Positions 5,104 to 12,731 of a DNA stretch of 13,762 bases are shown here, piece after piece. The translations under genes were made by a program, and so were the position numbers. Source of the DNA: QHBQ01 sp038230695 (GTDB lineage: Bacteria > Chloroflexota > Chloroflexia > QHBQ01); assembly GCA_038230695.1 (NCBI GenBank), contig JBBRMT010000120.1, forward strand, positions 1 through 13,762, in the 5' to 3' direction. Each line of letters opens with the position of its first letter. Position 1 is the first letter of the stretch. The notes under the pieces were generated by a model. It searched no databases, was not told where the DNA came from, and worked only from the letters and a program-made list of their open reading frames with translations.

Positions 5104-6621
5104 ATGACCAGTGTGCTAGAGCAGGAAGCGGCCACGTCCGCCGATGAGTTCGAGGTAACGATTGGGCTTGAGGTTCACGCCCAGGTGCTGACCGCCAGCA
5201 AGATGTTCTGTTCTTGCCGCGCCGATTATGCGGGCGCACCGCCCAACACCCAGGTCTGCCCCATCTGCCTGGGGATGCCCGGCACCCTGCCCGCCGTCAA
5301 CCAGCAGGTGGTGGAGAAGGTCATCCTCACTGGCCTGGCGCTCGACTCCGCGATCGCGCCCTATAGCAAGTTCGACCGCAAGAACTATCCCTACCCTGAT
5401 TTGATGAAGGGCTACCAAATATCGCAATATGACCTGCCGATTTGCGTGGGTGGCGGGTTGGAGATTGACCTGCCCGACGGCAGCGCCAAGAAGATCGGCA
5501 TTACCCGCATCCACATGGAGGAGGACACCGCCAAGCTGCTGCACGTGGGCCGCGAACATGGCGGCGAACAATACGCGCTGCTCGATGTCAATCGTAGTGG
5601 CGTGCCGCTGATGGAGATTGTGGGCGAACCCGACCTGTCCAGCCCGGAGGAGGCCCGCCGCTACCTGGTCAAGCTTCGCCAGATTTTGCGTTATCTGGGG
5701 GTCAGCACCGGCAACATGGAGGAGGGCAGCTTCCGCTGCGATGCCAACATCAGCTTGCGTCCACGCGGACAGCAGGAATACGGCAACCGCGCCGAAGTCA
5801 AGAACATGAACAGCTTCAGCGCAGTTCTTCATGCGTTGGAGTACGAAATCAAGCGGCAGGGTGAGATGCTCCGCAGTGGGCAGCGGGTGGAGCAGGAGAC
5901 ACGAGGATGGGTGGAGGCGCTGGGTATCACCCGTTCGCAGCGTAGCAAGGAGTTCGCCCACGACTACCGCTACTTCCCCGAACCCGATTTGCCGCCCCTG
6001 CTTACCAGCGCAGACGAGATCGAGCGTCTACGCGCCACCCTGCCGGAGTTGCCGGATGCCAAACGCACCCGCTTCATCAGCGACTATGGCCTGGACGCAG
6101 AGACCGCCAGCCTGCTAACTGCTTCACGCGGGGGGGCCGACTACTACGAGTCAACCGTGGCCGCCTTCCACCGCGACGATGCCGCGAAAGCGCAGGAGGC
6201 CGCCCACTGGGTTGCAAACTGGGTGCGCGGAGAGTTGTTCCGTCTGCTGCGCGAGAGCGGCCACGAGCTTGAGGATGAGCGCGTCACTCCCGCGCAACTC
6301 GCCAGCATCATCAACCTGGCGCAGAGCGGCACGATCAGTCAGAGTGTGGGCAAGGAGCTACTCGCCGAGCTATACGCCAATCCCAACCCGCAGCTAAAGC
6401 CGGAGGATATGGTAAACGAGCGCGGTCTGGCGAAGGTCAGCGATGCGGGCGAACTCGAAGCGGTGGTGCTACAGGTGATTGCTGACAATCCCAAGCTAGT
6501 TGCCGATTATCGTACCAAGCCACCAGTCATCCAGGCGCTAAAGGGTAAGGTGATGGCAGCGACGAAAGGGAAGGCCGACGCGAAAGTGACGGAGGAGTTG
6601 CTACACAAGTTGCTTGATTAG
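5104..6621 (+). CDS. gatB: Asp-tRNA(Asn)/Glu-tRNA(Gln) amidotransferase subunit B
   Basis: Kinase-transferase subunit of the GatCAB complex, which turns mischarged Glu-tRNA(Gln) or Asp-tRNA(Asn) into Gln-tRNA(Gln) or Asn-tRNA(Asn), using ammonia channelled from GatA. 505 residues, slightly longer than most because of a short N-terminal lead. Seen: EVTIGLEVHAQVLT (17-30), the zinc-site cysteines C36, C38, C52 and C55 (CSC...CPIC), FDRKNYPYPDLMKGYQISQ, TRIHMEEDTAKLLH, the GVPLMEIVGEPDL segment, GNMEEGSFRCDANIS, and a C-terminal helical/YqeY-like tail. ATG 5104 is preceded by GAGGTG at 5091-5096, seven bases away. gatA and gatC are not adjacent, which is common outside a few phyla. No terminator is seen after it; the next promoter starts at once. 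Confidence 0.97.
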   Translation: MTSVLEQEAATSADEFEVTIGLEVHAQVLTASKMFCSCRADYAGAPPNTQVCPICLGMPGTLPAVNQQVVEKVILTGLALDSAIAPYSKFDRKNYPYPDLMKGYQISQYDLPICVGGGLEIDLPDGSAKKIGITRIHMEEDTAKLLHVGREHGGEQYALLDVNRSGVPLMEIVGEPDLSSPEEARRYLVKLRQILRYLGVSTGNMEEGSFRCDANISLRPRGQQEYGNRAEVKNMNSFSAVLHALEYEIKRQGEMLRSGQRVEQETRGWVEALGITRSQRSKEFAHDYRYFPEPDLPPLLTSADEIERLRATLPELPDAKRTRFISDYGLDAETASLLTASRGGADYYESTVAAFHRDDAAKAQEAAHWVANWVRGELFRLLRESGHELEDERVTPAQLASIINLAQSGTISQSVGKELLAELYANPNPQLKPEDMVNERGLAKVSDAGELEAVVLQVIADNPKLVADYRTKPPVIQALKGKVMAATKGKADAKVTEELLHKLLD

Positions 6622-6625
6622 CCGC

Positions 6626-6654
6626 TTGCAACCCCGCTCCAACCGTTGTATACT
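6626..6654 (+). promoter_or_regulatory. Sigma-70 promoter of the glutamate dehydrogenase gene
   Basis: TTGCAA (6626-6631), a 17-base spacer and TATACT (6649-6654), directly after the gatB stop. Transcription would begin near 6661, giving a leader of about 95 bases. Confidence 0.65.
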
Positions 6655-6660
6655 ATATTC

Positions 6661-6708
6661 GCCTCAGAGCCGAGGCGCAAACCGCCGCTTTGCCGTAGCG
6701 ATGGCTAC
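6661..6708 (+). promoter_or_regulatory. Structured 5' leader of the glutamate dehydrogenase gene
   Basis: Three short inverted repeats follow each other: GCCTC/GAGGC (6661-6676), GCAAA/TTTGC (6677-6693) and GTAGC/GCTAC around a GATG loop (6695-6708). They are short, and no known riboswitch class is recognised. There is no terminator-like T-tract, so any control would act on stability or translation. Confidence 0.3.
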
Positions 6709-6755
6709 AGCGAGAAGCCTGGCATAGCTGATTACTCAAGGAGGAGAATCTAGCA

Positions 6756-8051
6756 GTGACTACCATGATTCGTAACGATAACCAGCAGCCCAATGTGGGC
6801 ATGGAAGGCAGACGCAACCCCTACGAAAGCGCGGTCGAGCAGTTTATGCAGGCCGCTGATATACTCAGCCTGGACGATGGTCTACGCCAGGTACTCAGCC
6901 AACCCAAGCGCGAATTGATCGTGCATTTCCCGGTGCGGATGGACGATGGCTCGATGAAGGTATTCACCGGCTTTCGGGTGCAACACAACGTGGCGCGTGG
7001 TCCGGCGAAGGGTGGCATCCGCTATCACCAGGATGTTAGCCTCGATGAGGTGAAGGCGCTGGCGATGTGGATGAGTTGGAAGTGCGCGGTAGTCGGCATC
7101 CCCTACGGTGGGGGCAAGGGCGGCGTAATCGTAGACCCCAAGAAACTCAGCCAGACTGAGCTTGAGCGCCTCACCCGCCGCTACGCCACCGAAATCTCCC
7201 TGCTAATCGGCCCCTACCAGGACATCCCCGCTCCTGATGTAAACACCAACTCGCAGACAATGGCCTGGATTATGGATACCTTCAGCCAGCATCACGGCTA
7301 CAGCATCCCCGGCGTTGTCACCGGCAAGCCCCTGAGTATAGGCGGCTCGGCGGGGCGCAACGAGGCGACTGCTCGCGGCCTGCTCTTCGTGGTGCGCGAG
7401 GCGGTCAAGACCATGGGCATGAGCCTGAGCGGCGCACGAGTAGCAGTGCAGGGCTTCGGCAATGCGGGCGCCATTGCGGCGCGGCTACTCAAGCAGGACG
7501 GCGCGATTATCGTGGCAGTCAGCGACACCCAGGGCGGCATCTACAACAAGAACGGCCTGGATGTGGCCTCGGTGCTGCGCTGGAAGCAAGAGCATGGCAC
7601 GGTCAAGGGCTTCCACGATGCCGAGTCGATCAGCAACGAGCAGTTGCTGGAGGTTGACTGCGACATTCTCGTTCCCGCTGCGTTGGAGAACCAGATCACG
7701 GTCAGCAACGCGGATCGCATCAAGGCCAAGCTGATCGGCGAGGCGGCCAACGGCCCAACCACCCCCGAAGCCGACCGCATCCTGCACCAGAAGGGCATTA
7801 TTGTGCTGCCCGACATCCTGGCGAACGCTGGCGGCGTGACGGTCAGCTACTTTGAGTGGGTGCAGGATATTCAGTCCTACTTCTGGACTGAAGAGGAAGT
7901 CAACGAGCGCCTGGAGCGAGTGATGGTCAAGAGCTTCAACGATGTCTACAAGATCGCCCAGGACAAGAACCTCGATATGCGTACCGCTGCCTATGTGCTG
8001 GCGGTGGGCCGCGTCGCCGAAGCGACCAAGCTGCGCGGTATCTATCCGTGA
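6756..8051 (+). CDS. NAD(P)-dependent glutamate dehydrogenase (Glu/Leu/Phe/Val dehydrogenase family)
   Basis: Reversible oxidative deamination of glutamate to 2-oxoglutarate and ammonia; cytosolic hexamer in known members. 431 residues, a normal length. Start GTG 6756 is chosen because AGGAGG (6739-6744) is 11 bases upstream; ATG 6765 would be 20 away. The catalytic residues are all present with the usual spacing: K85 (GPAKGGIRYH), K109 (MSWKCA), K121 (PYGGGKGG) and D161 (PAPDVNT). The Rossmann glycine motif is GFGNAG (233-238), with D257 at the end of the second strand (VAVSD), which fits NAD or dual coenzyme use. The VSYFEWVQ segment (363-370) is typical of glutamate rather than leucine or phenylalanine enzymes. 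It has its own promoter and terminator, so is probably monocistronic. Gene symbol gdhA or gudB cannot be decided. Confidence 0.94.
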   Translation: MTTMIRNDNQQPNVGMEGRRNPYESAVEQFMQAADILSLDDGLRQVLSQPKRELIVHFPVRMDDGSMKVFTGFRVQHNVARGPAKGGIRYHQDVSLDEVKALAMWMSWKCAVVGIPYGGGKGGVIVDPKKLSQTELERLTRRYATEISLLIGPYQDIPAPDVNTNSQTMAWIMDTFSQHHGYSIPGVVTGKPLSIGGSAGRNEATARGLLFVVREAVKTMGMSLSGARVAVQGFGNAGAIAARLLKQDGAIIVAVSDTQGGIYNKNGLDVASVLRWKQEHGTVKGFHDAESISNEQLLEVDCDILVPAALENQITVSNADRIKAKLIGEAANGPTTPEADRILHQKGIIVLPDILANAGGVTVSYFEWVQDIQSYFWTEEEVNERLERVMVKSFNDVYKIAQDKNLDMRTAAYVLAVGRVAEATKLRGIYP

Positions 8052-8057
8052 CCCACT

Positions 8058-8087
8058 CCTCCCCCACCGGGGGAGGCTGGGAGAGGG
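8058..8087. repeat. G/C-rich hairpin repeat after the glutamate dehydrogenase gene
   Basis: CCTCCCCC (8058-8065), ACC, GGGGGAGG (8069-8076), then CTGGGAGAGGG. The 19 bases 8069-8087 match 12777-12795 with one difference, so it belongs to the same dispersed family. It starts seven bases after the stop codon. Confidence 0.7.
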
Positions 8088-8104
8088 TTCGAGTATCACA
8101 GATG

Positions 8105-8136
8105 GGGCGGCTCACATGAGCCGCCCTCTGCTTTTA
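8105..8136 (+). terminator. Terminator of the glutamate dehydrogenase gene
   Basis: Perfect 10-bp inverted repeat GGGCGGCTCA (8105-8114), CA, TGAGCCGCCC (8117-8126), followed by a moderate T-rich tail (TCTGCTTTTA). Confidence 0.65.
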
Positions 8137-8211
8137 GATGTCATAACCACGATCAGAATCAACGATTTTGCCCACATCATATAAATTGCCAGGAAGGTGG
8201 TGGAAAAACTC

Positions 8212-8240
8212 TTGCGTTTGCTGATGTTCAGTGCTATAAT
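8212..8240 (+). promoter_or_regulatory. Strong sigma-70 promoter of the secreted propeller/hydrolase gene
   Basis: TTGCGT (8212-8217), a 17-base spacer, and TATAAT (8235-8240) preceded by the extended -10 element TGC. It is the best-formed promoter in the window. Transcription would begin near 8247, about 65 bases before ATG 8312. Confidence 0.7.
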
Positions 8241-8327
8241 AGTACTGTAGATTACAGTTTGTATGACGCTGCGTATTGCCATCCGCTCATTACCCGGGGA
8301 GGAGACCCCAAATGAAGACCCAGCATC

Positions 8328-10700
8328 GTGCTGCCCCCCCCCCAATACTACATACTAGTAGTAACGATCGTAACTCTTGGCCTGCTATCCTCTAGCTCAT
8401 GGGCGCAATCAGCGCCTCCCTCTGGCTCCGCATCATTGCCCCAGGCCCAATCCACTGCTGATACCGCTTCCGTCCCTTCCACTCCTTCACCTCTGTTTGT
8501 CTACCCCTCCAATCAATCTGTTCCCTATACCCGCATCCAGCTTCGTCCTCGCGCTTCTGACCGCTACATCGTCTGGATCGACCGCGCCGAGTCGCAGCGC
8601 CCTGAGATTAACCCGATGTACAATGTGTCGGATATTATGGGCCGCGACCTCAAGACCAACCAGCCCATCACCGTGTCCAACGCACCTGGGGCTAAAACCG
8701 AACCCGACATCTCTGGCTCGATTGTCGTCTGGCAGGACATGAGTCGCACTTGCGCCACCTGCGAAGCCGATATCCTAGGTAAGAACCTCGACACTGGCAA
8801 GACCTTCACGGTTGCCGCTGGCCCCGATGCTGAGGGCATCGTTGACCATGCTCATCCGGCAATTGCGGGCCGGGATGTTGCTTGGCTCGAACTGAACAAG
8901 ACCACTAATAGCCTCAAGGTTAAGGACCTCGATACTGGTATAGTCAAGGTGGTAGCGACCACGCCTCGCAGCTCTGGTATCAGCTTCAACCCTCCAGCGA
9001 TCAGCAATGAATACATAATCTGGAGTGAGGTGCCGCCCCTCAGCAAGGACAATGAAGGTAGCAGTATTGCCCAACTTCGCGCCTACAGGATCAGCGACGG
9101 CAACGTCACAACTGTAGCCAAAGACGCTGCCCTTAACGGCAGCTACGCTATTGCCGACCATCGCGTAGTCTGGAGCAGCACGCAGCTTAACCTTGCTGAC
9201 CTAAGCACTGGCACGAACGCTGTTCTTTATCGTGGTGCAGCCATGACTCCGGCCATCAGCGGGAACACAGTGGTTTGGAGTATGCCCAATCCCAACACCG
9301 ACAAGCTGGATGTGTGGGGTCTGGATCTGCGAAACCTCAAGCCAATGCCGCTCGTTACAGATACAGGTAACAAGCGCAATCCGATAGTTGCTGGCGATCA
9401 GTTGGTATGGCAGAACGATGGTGGTGTTGGTGATGGTCATGTTACGAACACAACAGCAGCTGATGCATTTGCCACTGCGCCTGGTCGTGAACAGGCAATG
9501 AGTCATCAAGTACCTACATCGCAGCAACCTGCTATCCAGCTCTCTGCAAAAGGCGCAGCCCCATCGTATAACACGTATAAAGGTATGTGGTCTGCGGTAG
9601 ATGCTGCCTACAACGGCTGGGGCTATAATCAGTACCAGAATCAGGCCATCAATGCGCTAGGTGCTGACCGCAATAGCCCTTACTTCGGTGCCACCGAAGT
9701 GCTGAGTACAGAACTAAACTATTCCACATGGGGGCCAACGGGCGGCTACGCAGCATGGGGGCCACGAGTAGCGAACGCAATGCGCCTATACCAGGAGACC
9801 TACAACGATAAGGTCATCCTTCGTATTGATCCCACAAGCATAATACAGCCTTACGGAGACGGGGCCAAACCGGACGATGTGGCACAGAAGGTCCTTCACT
9901 TTGCGGGCTGGCGAAACTGGCTAAGGCACATCGAAGTTGAAAGCGAACCCAACCTTGAGTGGCTGCAGACTTGTACGGGATGTAGTTGGCCCGGTGGTGG
10001 AACGTACACATGGAACGGTAACACAGACTACCGTCTCTACCGTGCCATAAACGACTTCTACGTAGCAGTATGGTATGACCTTCTCTACTATCAAAATAAC
10101 TGCAGCTACACACCCAAGGACAACTGCAAGTACCTCCGCAACTACACCTACTGGTCACCTTCAATGGACCCAGACTTTACCCTGCTGACTGATGGGCAGC
10201 CTCAGTTCGGGGATCTCACAGGTATGGTCAACCTCTACAACTATGACTCAGGAACTGGCCGACAAGGGGGCATTAGTTACAACGTTTATCCTAACCCGGG
10301 TGGTGATTCGATTGGGGGTTATCTACCCAATAAAACCTGGCCCGATTTTAATGGTGACCAGCAAACTCGCATAGGCAATAGCAGCCTTCGCTCTCAAATT
10401 ACCGAGTTTGGTTGGACACCGGGTGCTATGAGCTACTGCTATTATACCCAAGATGATACCTGGCTTGCACATCGCTCATACCCTGGTGATCCAACTAGAG
10501 AGCAAAACTGTATGACCCACGATGGTCAGAGTCACAGATTTGAGAACGACCTTAACTACTTCCTGACCTCGGGTGAACGTCACAATGCTACATCTGTGAC
10601 TGTCTGGATCTTGAGAGGATGGGGTAGCTACGCGGATGCAATCCGTAGTGACGGCAGCCGTACAAACTGGTTTAATTCCTATGCAGGCTCCAACCCATAA
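8328..10700 (+). CDS. Secreted beta-propeller protein with clan GH-A-like glycoside hydrolase domain (5' end apparently frameshifted by C10 tract)
   Basis: Exported protein, probably acting on a polysaccharide; exact activity not recognised. From GTG 8328 it has 790 residues: hydrophobic signal segment (about 8-27, ending SSSSWAQ), a Ser/Pro/Thr-rich stretch, then seven repeats of the form [IV]VW...D[IL].G.DL.TG...V (about 79-365), a TolB-like propeller. The rest (about 415-790) is rich in Trp and Tyr with paired cysteines. It carries VESEPNLEW (E540) and SQITEFGW (E693), which resemble the acid/base and nucleophile ends of strands 4 and 7 in clan GH-A TIM-barrel hydrolases; this is an inference. 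The start is odd: the ideal ribosome site AGGAG (8300-8304) serves ATG 8312, which is one frame away because of ten C's at 8334-8343; with nine, it would give MKTQHRAAPPQYYILVV, a proper signal peptide. The annotated GTG has no ribosome site at usable distance. Confidence 0.8.
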   Translation: MLPPPQYYILVVTIVTLGLLSSSSWAQSAPPSGSASLPQAQSTADTASVPSTPSPLFVYPSNQSVPYTRIQLRPRASDRYIVWIDRAESQRPEINPMYNVSDIMGRDLKTNQPITVSNAPGAKTEPDISGSIVVWQDMSRTCATCEADILGKNLDTGKTFTVAAGPDAEGIVDHAHPAIAGRDVAWLELNKTTNSLKVKDLDTGIVKVVATTPRSSGISFNPPAISNEYIIWSEVPPLSKDNEGSSIAQLRAYRISDGNVTTVAKDAALNGSYAIADHRVVWSSTQLNLADLSTGTNAVLYRGAAMTPAISGNTVVWSMPNPNTDKLDVWGLDLRNLKPMPLVTDTGNKRNPIVAGDQLVWQNDGGVGDGHVTNTTAADAFATAPGREQAMSHQVPTSQQPAIQLSAKGAAPSYNTYKGMWSAVDAAYNGWGYNQYQNQAINALGADRNSPYFGATEVLSTELNYSTWGPTGGYAAWGPRVANAMRLYQETYNDKVILRIDPTSIIQPYGDGAKPDDVAQKVLHFAGWRNWLRHIEVESEPNLEWLQTCTGCSWPGGGTYTWNGNTDYRLYRAINDFYVAVWYDLLYYQNNCSYTPKDNCKYLRNYTYWSPSMDPDFTLLTDGQPQFGDLTGMVNLYNYDSGTGRQGGISYNVYPNPGGDSIGGYLPNKTWPDFNGDQQTRIGNSSLRSQITEFGWTPGAMSYCYYTQDDTWLAHRSYPGDPTREQNCMTHDGQSHRFENDLNYFLTSGERHNATSVTVWILRGWGSYADAIRSDGSRTNWFNSYAGSNP
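8334..8343 (+). repeat. C10 homopolymer at the start of the secreted protein gene
   Basis: Ten consecutive cytosines, eight codons after ATG 8312. With the present length the ATG frame stops about 27 codons later; loss of one C, or gain of two, joins it to the 790-residue frame. Length change by slipped-strand mispairing, or an error in the base calls, are both plausible. Confidence 0.85.
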
Positions 10701-10722
10701 GTGTCTGATCCGCGCCTTCAGA

Positions 10723-10764
10723 CATACGATAAGTCAATGCGCTTCGCTTTCAGCAAATCGTATG
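10723..10764. repeat. Inverted repeat between the two secreted-protein genes
   Basis: CATACGAT (10723-10730) and ATCGTATG (10757-10764) are perfect complements with a 26-base loop. There is no T-tract. The role is unknown; it might be a weak transcript-end or processing hairpin. Confidence 0.35.
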
Positions 10765-10874
10765 CCTTATGGCGTAACAAAAAGGAGGAAGCTAACTCTT
10801 ACTATGCTTCTCCCTTTAAGAGCGACAAGTACACTAAGCTTTGTTTATAAAATAGACCAGCAAGGAGCATGACG

Positions 10875-12377
10875 ATGCGACTACATAATATAATAGTGGT
10901 GGTGCTGCTGCTGACTACCCTACTAACAGTTGGTAGCCCCACAGCCGGAGCGCAGAGTGACAGCTATTACTTCCCTGAAACCGGCCACACCATCGGGGGC
11001 CGCTTCCTGCAATACTGGCAGCAGCATGGTGGGCTGGCCCAGCAGGGCTATCCTCTCAGCGACGAGGTTCAAGAGCGCAGCGACACCGACGGTAAGGTGT
11101 ACACTGTGCAATACTTCGAGCGGGCGGTATTCGAGTTGCACCCAGAAAACCAGCCGCCCAACGACGTGTTGCTCAGTCTACTCGGCAACTTCCGCTACCA
11201 ACAACTATATCCTAATGGCGCACCAAACCAGCAGGTCAGTGCCGAAAATCCCCGGCACTTCGCTGAAACAGGCAAGTTTATTAGCGGTAAGTTCCGCGCC
11301 TACTGGGAGCAGCATGGTGGTCTCGCCCAACAAGGTTATCCCATCAGCAACGAGTTTCAGGAAACTGGCACTGATGGCGTAAGCCGCACGGTGCAATACT
11401 TCGAGCGGGCAGTGTTTGAGATGCACCCCGAGAATGCAGATACGCCCTACGACGTGCTGCTCACTCAGCTAGGCACACTGCGCTATCATGCTCCTTTGCC
11501 CAATATGAACTTGTTCAGCCTCAGCATGGTATCACCCACCGAAGGCTGGGCGGTCGGCGACAAGGGTGTTATACTGCACTACACTGGTGGGCGTTGGCGA
11601 CAAACTGCCAGCCCAGTGCAGGCAGGATACCTCGGCAGCATCAGCATGACATCACCTACCGATGGGTGGGCAGTTGGAGGCGACAACGTCCTTCGCTATA
11701 GCAACGGTGTTTGGCAGGATGCCAGTAACATGTTTGCCTCGCTATCAAATGGCGCACCATCACCCTATCGTCACGGCCTTAGCAGCGTAGACATGATTTC
11801 ACCAGATGCAGGCTGGATGATTGCCAATGGTGATTTTATACTGCGCTACAGTAATGGACAGTGGACGTTCGACTACAGCTATGGCAATCCCAAACTTACT
11901 GGAGCAATCCTGGCTAATTTGAAGATGCTCTCAGCGAACGAAGGCTGGGCTGTTGGCTCACTCGACATCTTGCATTATCAGAATGGTTCATGGACAACAT
12001 CTTACTCACCAGTGCTGGGGCGCGAACAAAGTATCGGAGTCGTTAACTTTGCGGCCAGCTCAAGTAGTGATGTGTGGGCGGTTGGGGTAAACGGCCTGCT
12101 TATGCACTACAACGGAAGTGAATGGAGTGTTGTCCCCAGCGTCACGGGTGAAACGGTAGGTAGCGCGTACATGATCTCCTTGGCAGAGGGTTGGGCTGTG
12201 GGAGGCGAGGGTACGATCTTGCATTATAGCGGTAACAAATGGACGACTTACAATAGCCCGACTTCCAAATCGCTCAATGCGGTAAAGATGGTCTCCCCCA
12301 CTGAAGGTTGGGCCGTCGGTGAAGCTGGCACTATCCTGCACTACGAGAACGGCACATGGAGCATCTATCAACAGTAA
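10875..12377 (+). CDS. Secreted protein: two YWxxHGGLAQQG repeats and a seven-repeat Ycf48/BNR-type propeller
   Basis: Exported, probably cell-surface or extracellular protein; role unknown. ATG 10875 is preferred over ATG 10869 because AAGGAG (10862-10867) is seven bases from the former and only one from the latter. It gives 500 residues. Signal peptide: MRLHNIIVVVLLLTTLLTVG with cleavage near AGAQS. Two tandem repeats of about 80-95 residues follow (about 32-110 and 127-205), each with FxETGxxIxGxF, YWxxHGGLAQQGYP, TVQYFERAVFExHPEN and DVLLxxLGxxRY; this unit is frequent in exported Chloroflexota proteins. From about 212 there are seven GWAVG...ILHY.NG.W units (near 224, 264, 313, 357, 401, 439 and 478), the pattern of Ycf48-like/BNR seven-bladed propellers. 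It follows the propeller/hydrolase gene on the same strand with a 174-base gap, so the two may be co-transcribed. Confidence 0.85.
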   Translation: MRLHNIIVVVLLLTTLLTVGSPTAGAQSDSYYFPETGHTIGGRFLQYWQQHGGLAQQGYPLSDEVQERSDTDGKVYTVQYFERAVFELHPENQPPNDVLLSLLGNFRYQQLYPNGAPNQQVSAENPRHFAETGKFISGKFRAYWEQHGGLAQQGYPISNEFQETGTDGVSRTVQYFERAVFEMHPENADTPYDVLLTQLGTLRYHAPLPNMNLFSLSMVSPTEGWAVGDKGVILHYTGGRWRQTASPVQAGYLGSISMTSPTDGWAVGGDNVLRYSNGVWQDASNMFASLSNGAPSPYRHGLSSVDMISPDAGWMIANGDFILRYSNGQWTFDYSYGNPKLTGAILANLKMLSANEGWAVGSLDILHYQNGSWTTSYSPVLGREQSIGVVNFAASSSSDVWAVGVNGLLMHYNGSEWSVVPSVTGETVGSAYMISLAEGWAVGGEGTILHYSGNKWTTYNSPTSKSLNAVKMVSPTEGWAVGEAGTILHYENGTWSIYQQ

Positions 12378-12395
12378 GCCATCCCCATCGCAGCG

Positions 12396-12427
12396 AAGCC
12401 CCTTGCCTCGGCAAGGGGCTTTGTCTT
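12396..12427 (+). terminator. Terminator after the Ycf48-like gene
   Basis: Perfect 12-bp stem AAGCCCCTTGCC (12396-12407), TC, GGCAAGGGGCTT (12410-12421), followed by TTGTCTTTG, 18 bases after the stop codon. Confidence 0.85.
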
Positions 12428-12488
12428 TGTGTCTTATCAACCTCTGTAGCAAGGTAACAGTTTCTAATAAAACATTAACCCCCTTTGG

Positions 12489-12518
12489 TTGAAATCGGAT
12501 GCCAAAAAATGTTATAAT
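12489..12518 (+). promoter_or_regulatory. Sigma-70 promoter in the sigma-gene upstream region
   Basis: TTGAAA (12489-12494), an 18-base spacer, and a perfect TATAAT (12513-12518), in an A/T-rich stretch. It drives either a small RNA ending at the terminator near 12607 or a long leader of the sigma gene. Confidence 0.6.
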
Positions 12519-12524
12519 TCGGAT

Positions 12525-12607
12525 TTAGATAAAGCATTTTTTGCCGGAGTTGGTTGTTACCTGTAAGCCGCGGAACGATGCAGCGAAGGTGCAAACCTTC
12601 CTTTTTT
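12525..12607 (+). ncRNA. Candidate small RNA or attenuated leader
   Basis: A strong promoter (TATAAT at 12513) is followed about 70 bases later by an intrinsic terminator (12585-12607), defining an independent transcript of about 80 bases. Within it no ORF with a ribosome site is seen. GTTACCTGTAAG (TTAC/GTAA) and TGCAGCGAAGGTGCA may form short hairpins. It does not match an RNA family recognised here; 6S RNA and tmRNA are excluded by length. The start is inferred from the -10 position. Confidence 0.4.
12585..12607 (+). terminator. Intrinsic terminator of the small transcript
   Basis: GAAGGT (12585-12590), loop GCAA, ACCTTC (12595-12600), then C and six T's (12602-12607). The stem is short but the T-tract is strong. 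Confidence 0.65.
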
Positions 12608-12731
12608 GTTTTATGCGACTAAATGACTACTCCAACTTAGGCTAAAAGTAGTACCTCCTGGCGCAACCTGATCGCCTGTTCGCGTGTATTATATGTACCC
12701 AGGCAGTCAGGGATTGAACCTCGCGCCCCCA

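Noticed and set aside
4419..5135. Minus-strand open frame of 238 codons overlapping the LCP N-terminal region.
   Set aside because: It overlaps the LCP gene in another frame, its product has a composition typical of a shadow of GC-rich coding sequence (Arg/Pro/His), and no motif is recognised.
7485..8099. Minus-strand open frame of 204 codons opposite the glutamate dehydrogenase gene.
   Set aside because: Antisense shadow of a strongly conserved gene; it even crosses the hairpin repeat.
10822..10851. GCGACA and TATAAA with 18 bases between, a possible promoter before the Ycf48-like gene.
   Set aside because: The -35 match is weak and the A/T-rich stretch could give it by chance; not strong enough to list as a feature.
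10804..10872. Small ORF (22 codons) upstream of the Ycf48-like gene with AGGAGG at 10783 and an ATGA overlap at 10869.
   Set aside because: The ribosome site is 15 bases from the ATG, the peptide has no feature of note, and the overlap involves ATG 10869 rather than the better start 10875.
12711..12725. Minus-strand AGGTTCAATCCC resembles a tRNA T-arm.
   Set aside because: The stem pairs only three of five positions, no acceptor, anticodon or D-arm is found around it, and the 5' side is occupied by the G/C-rich inverted repeat.
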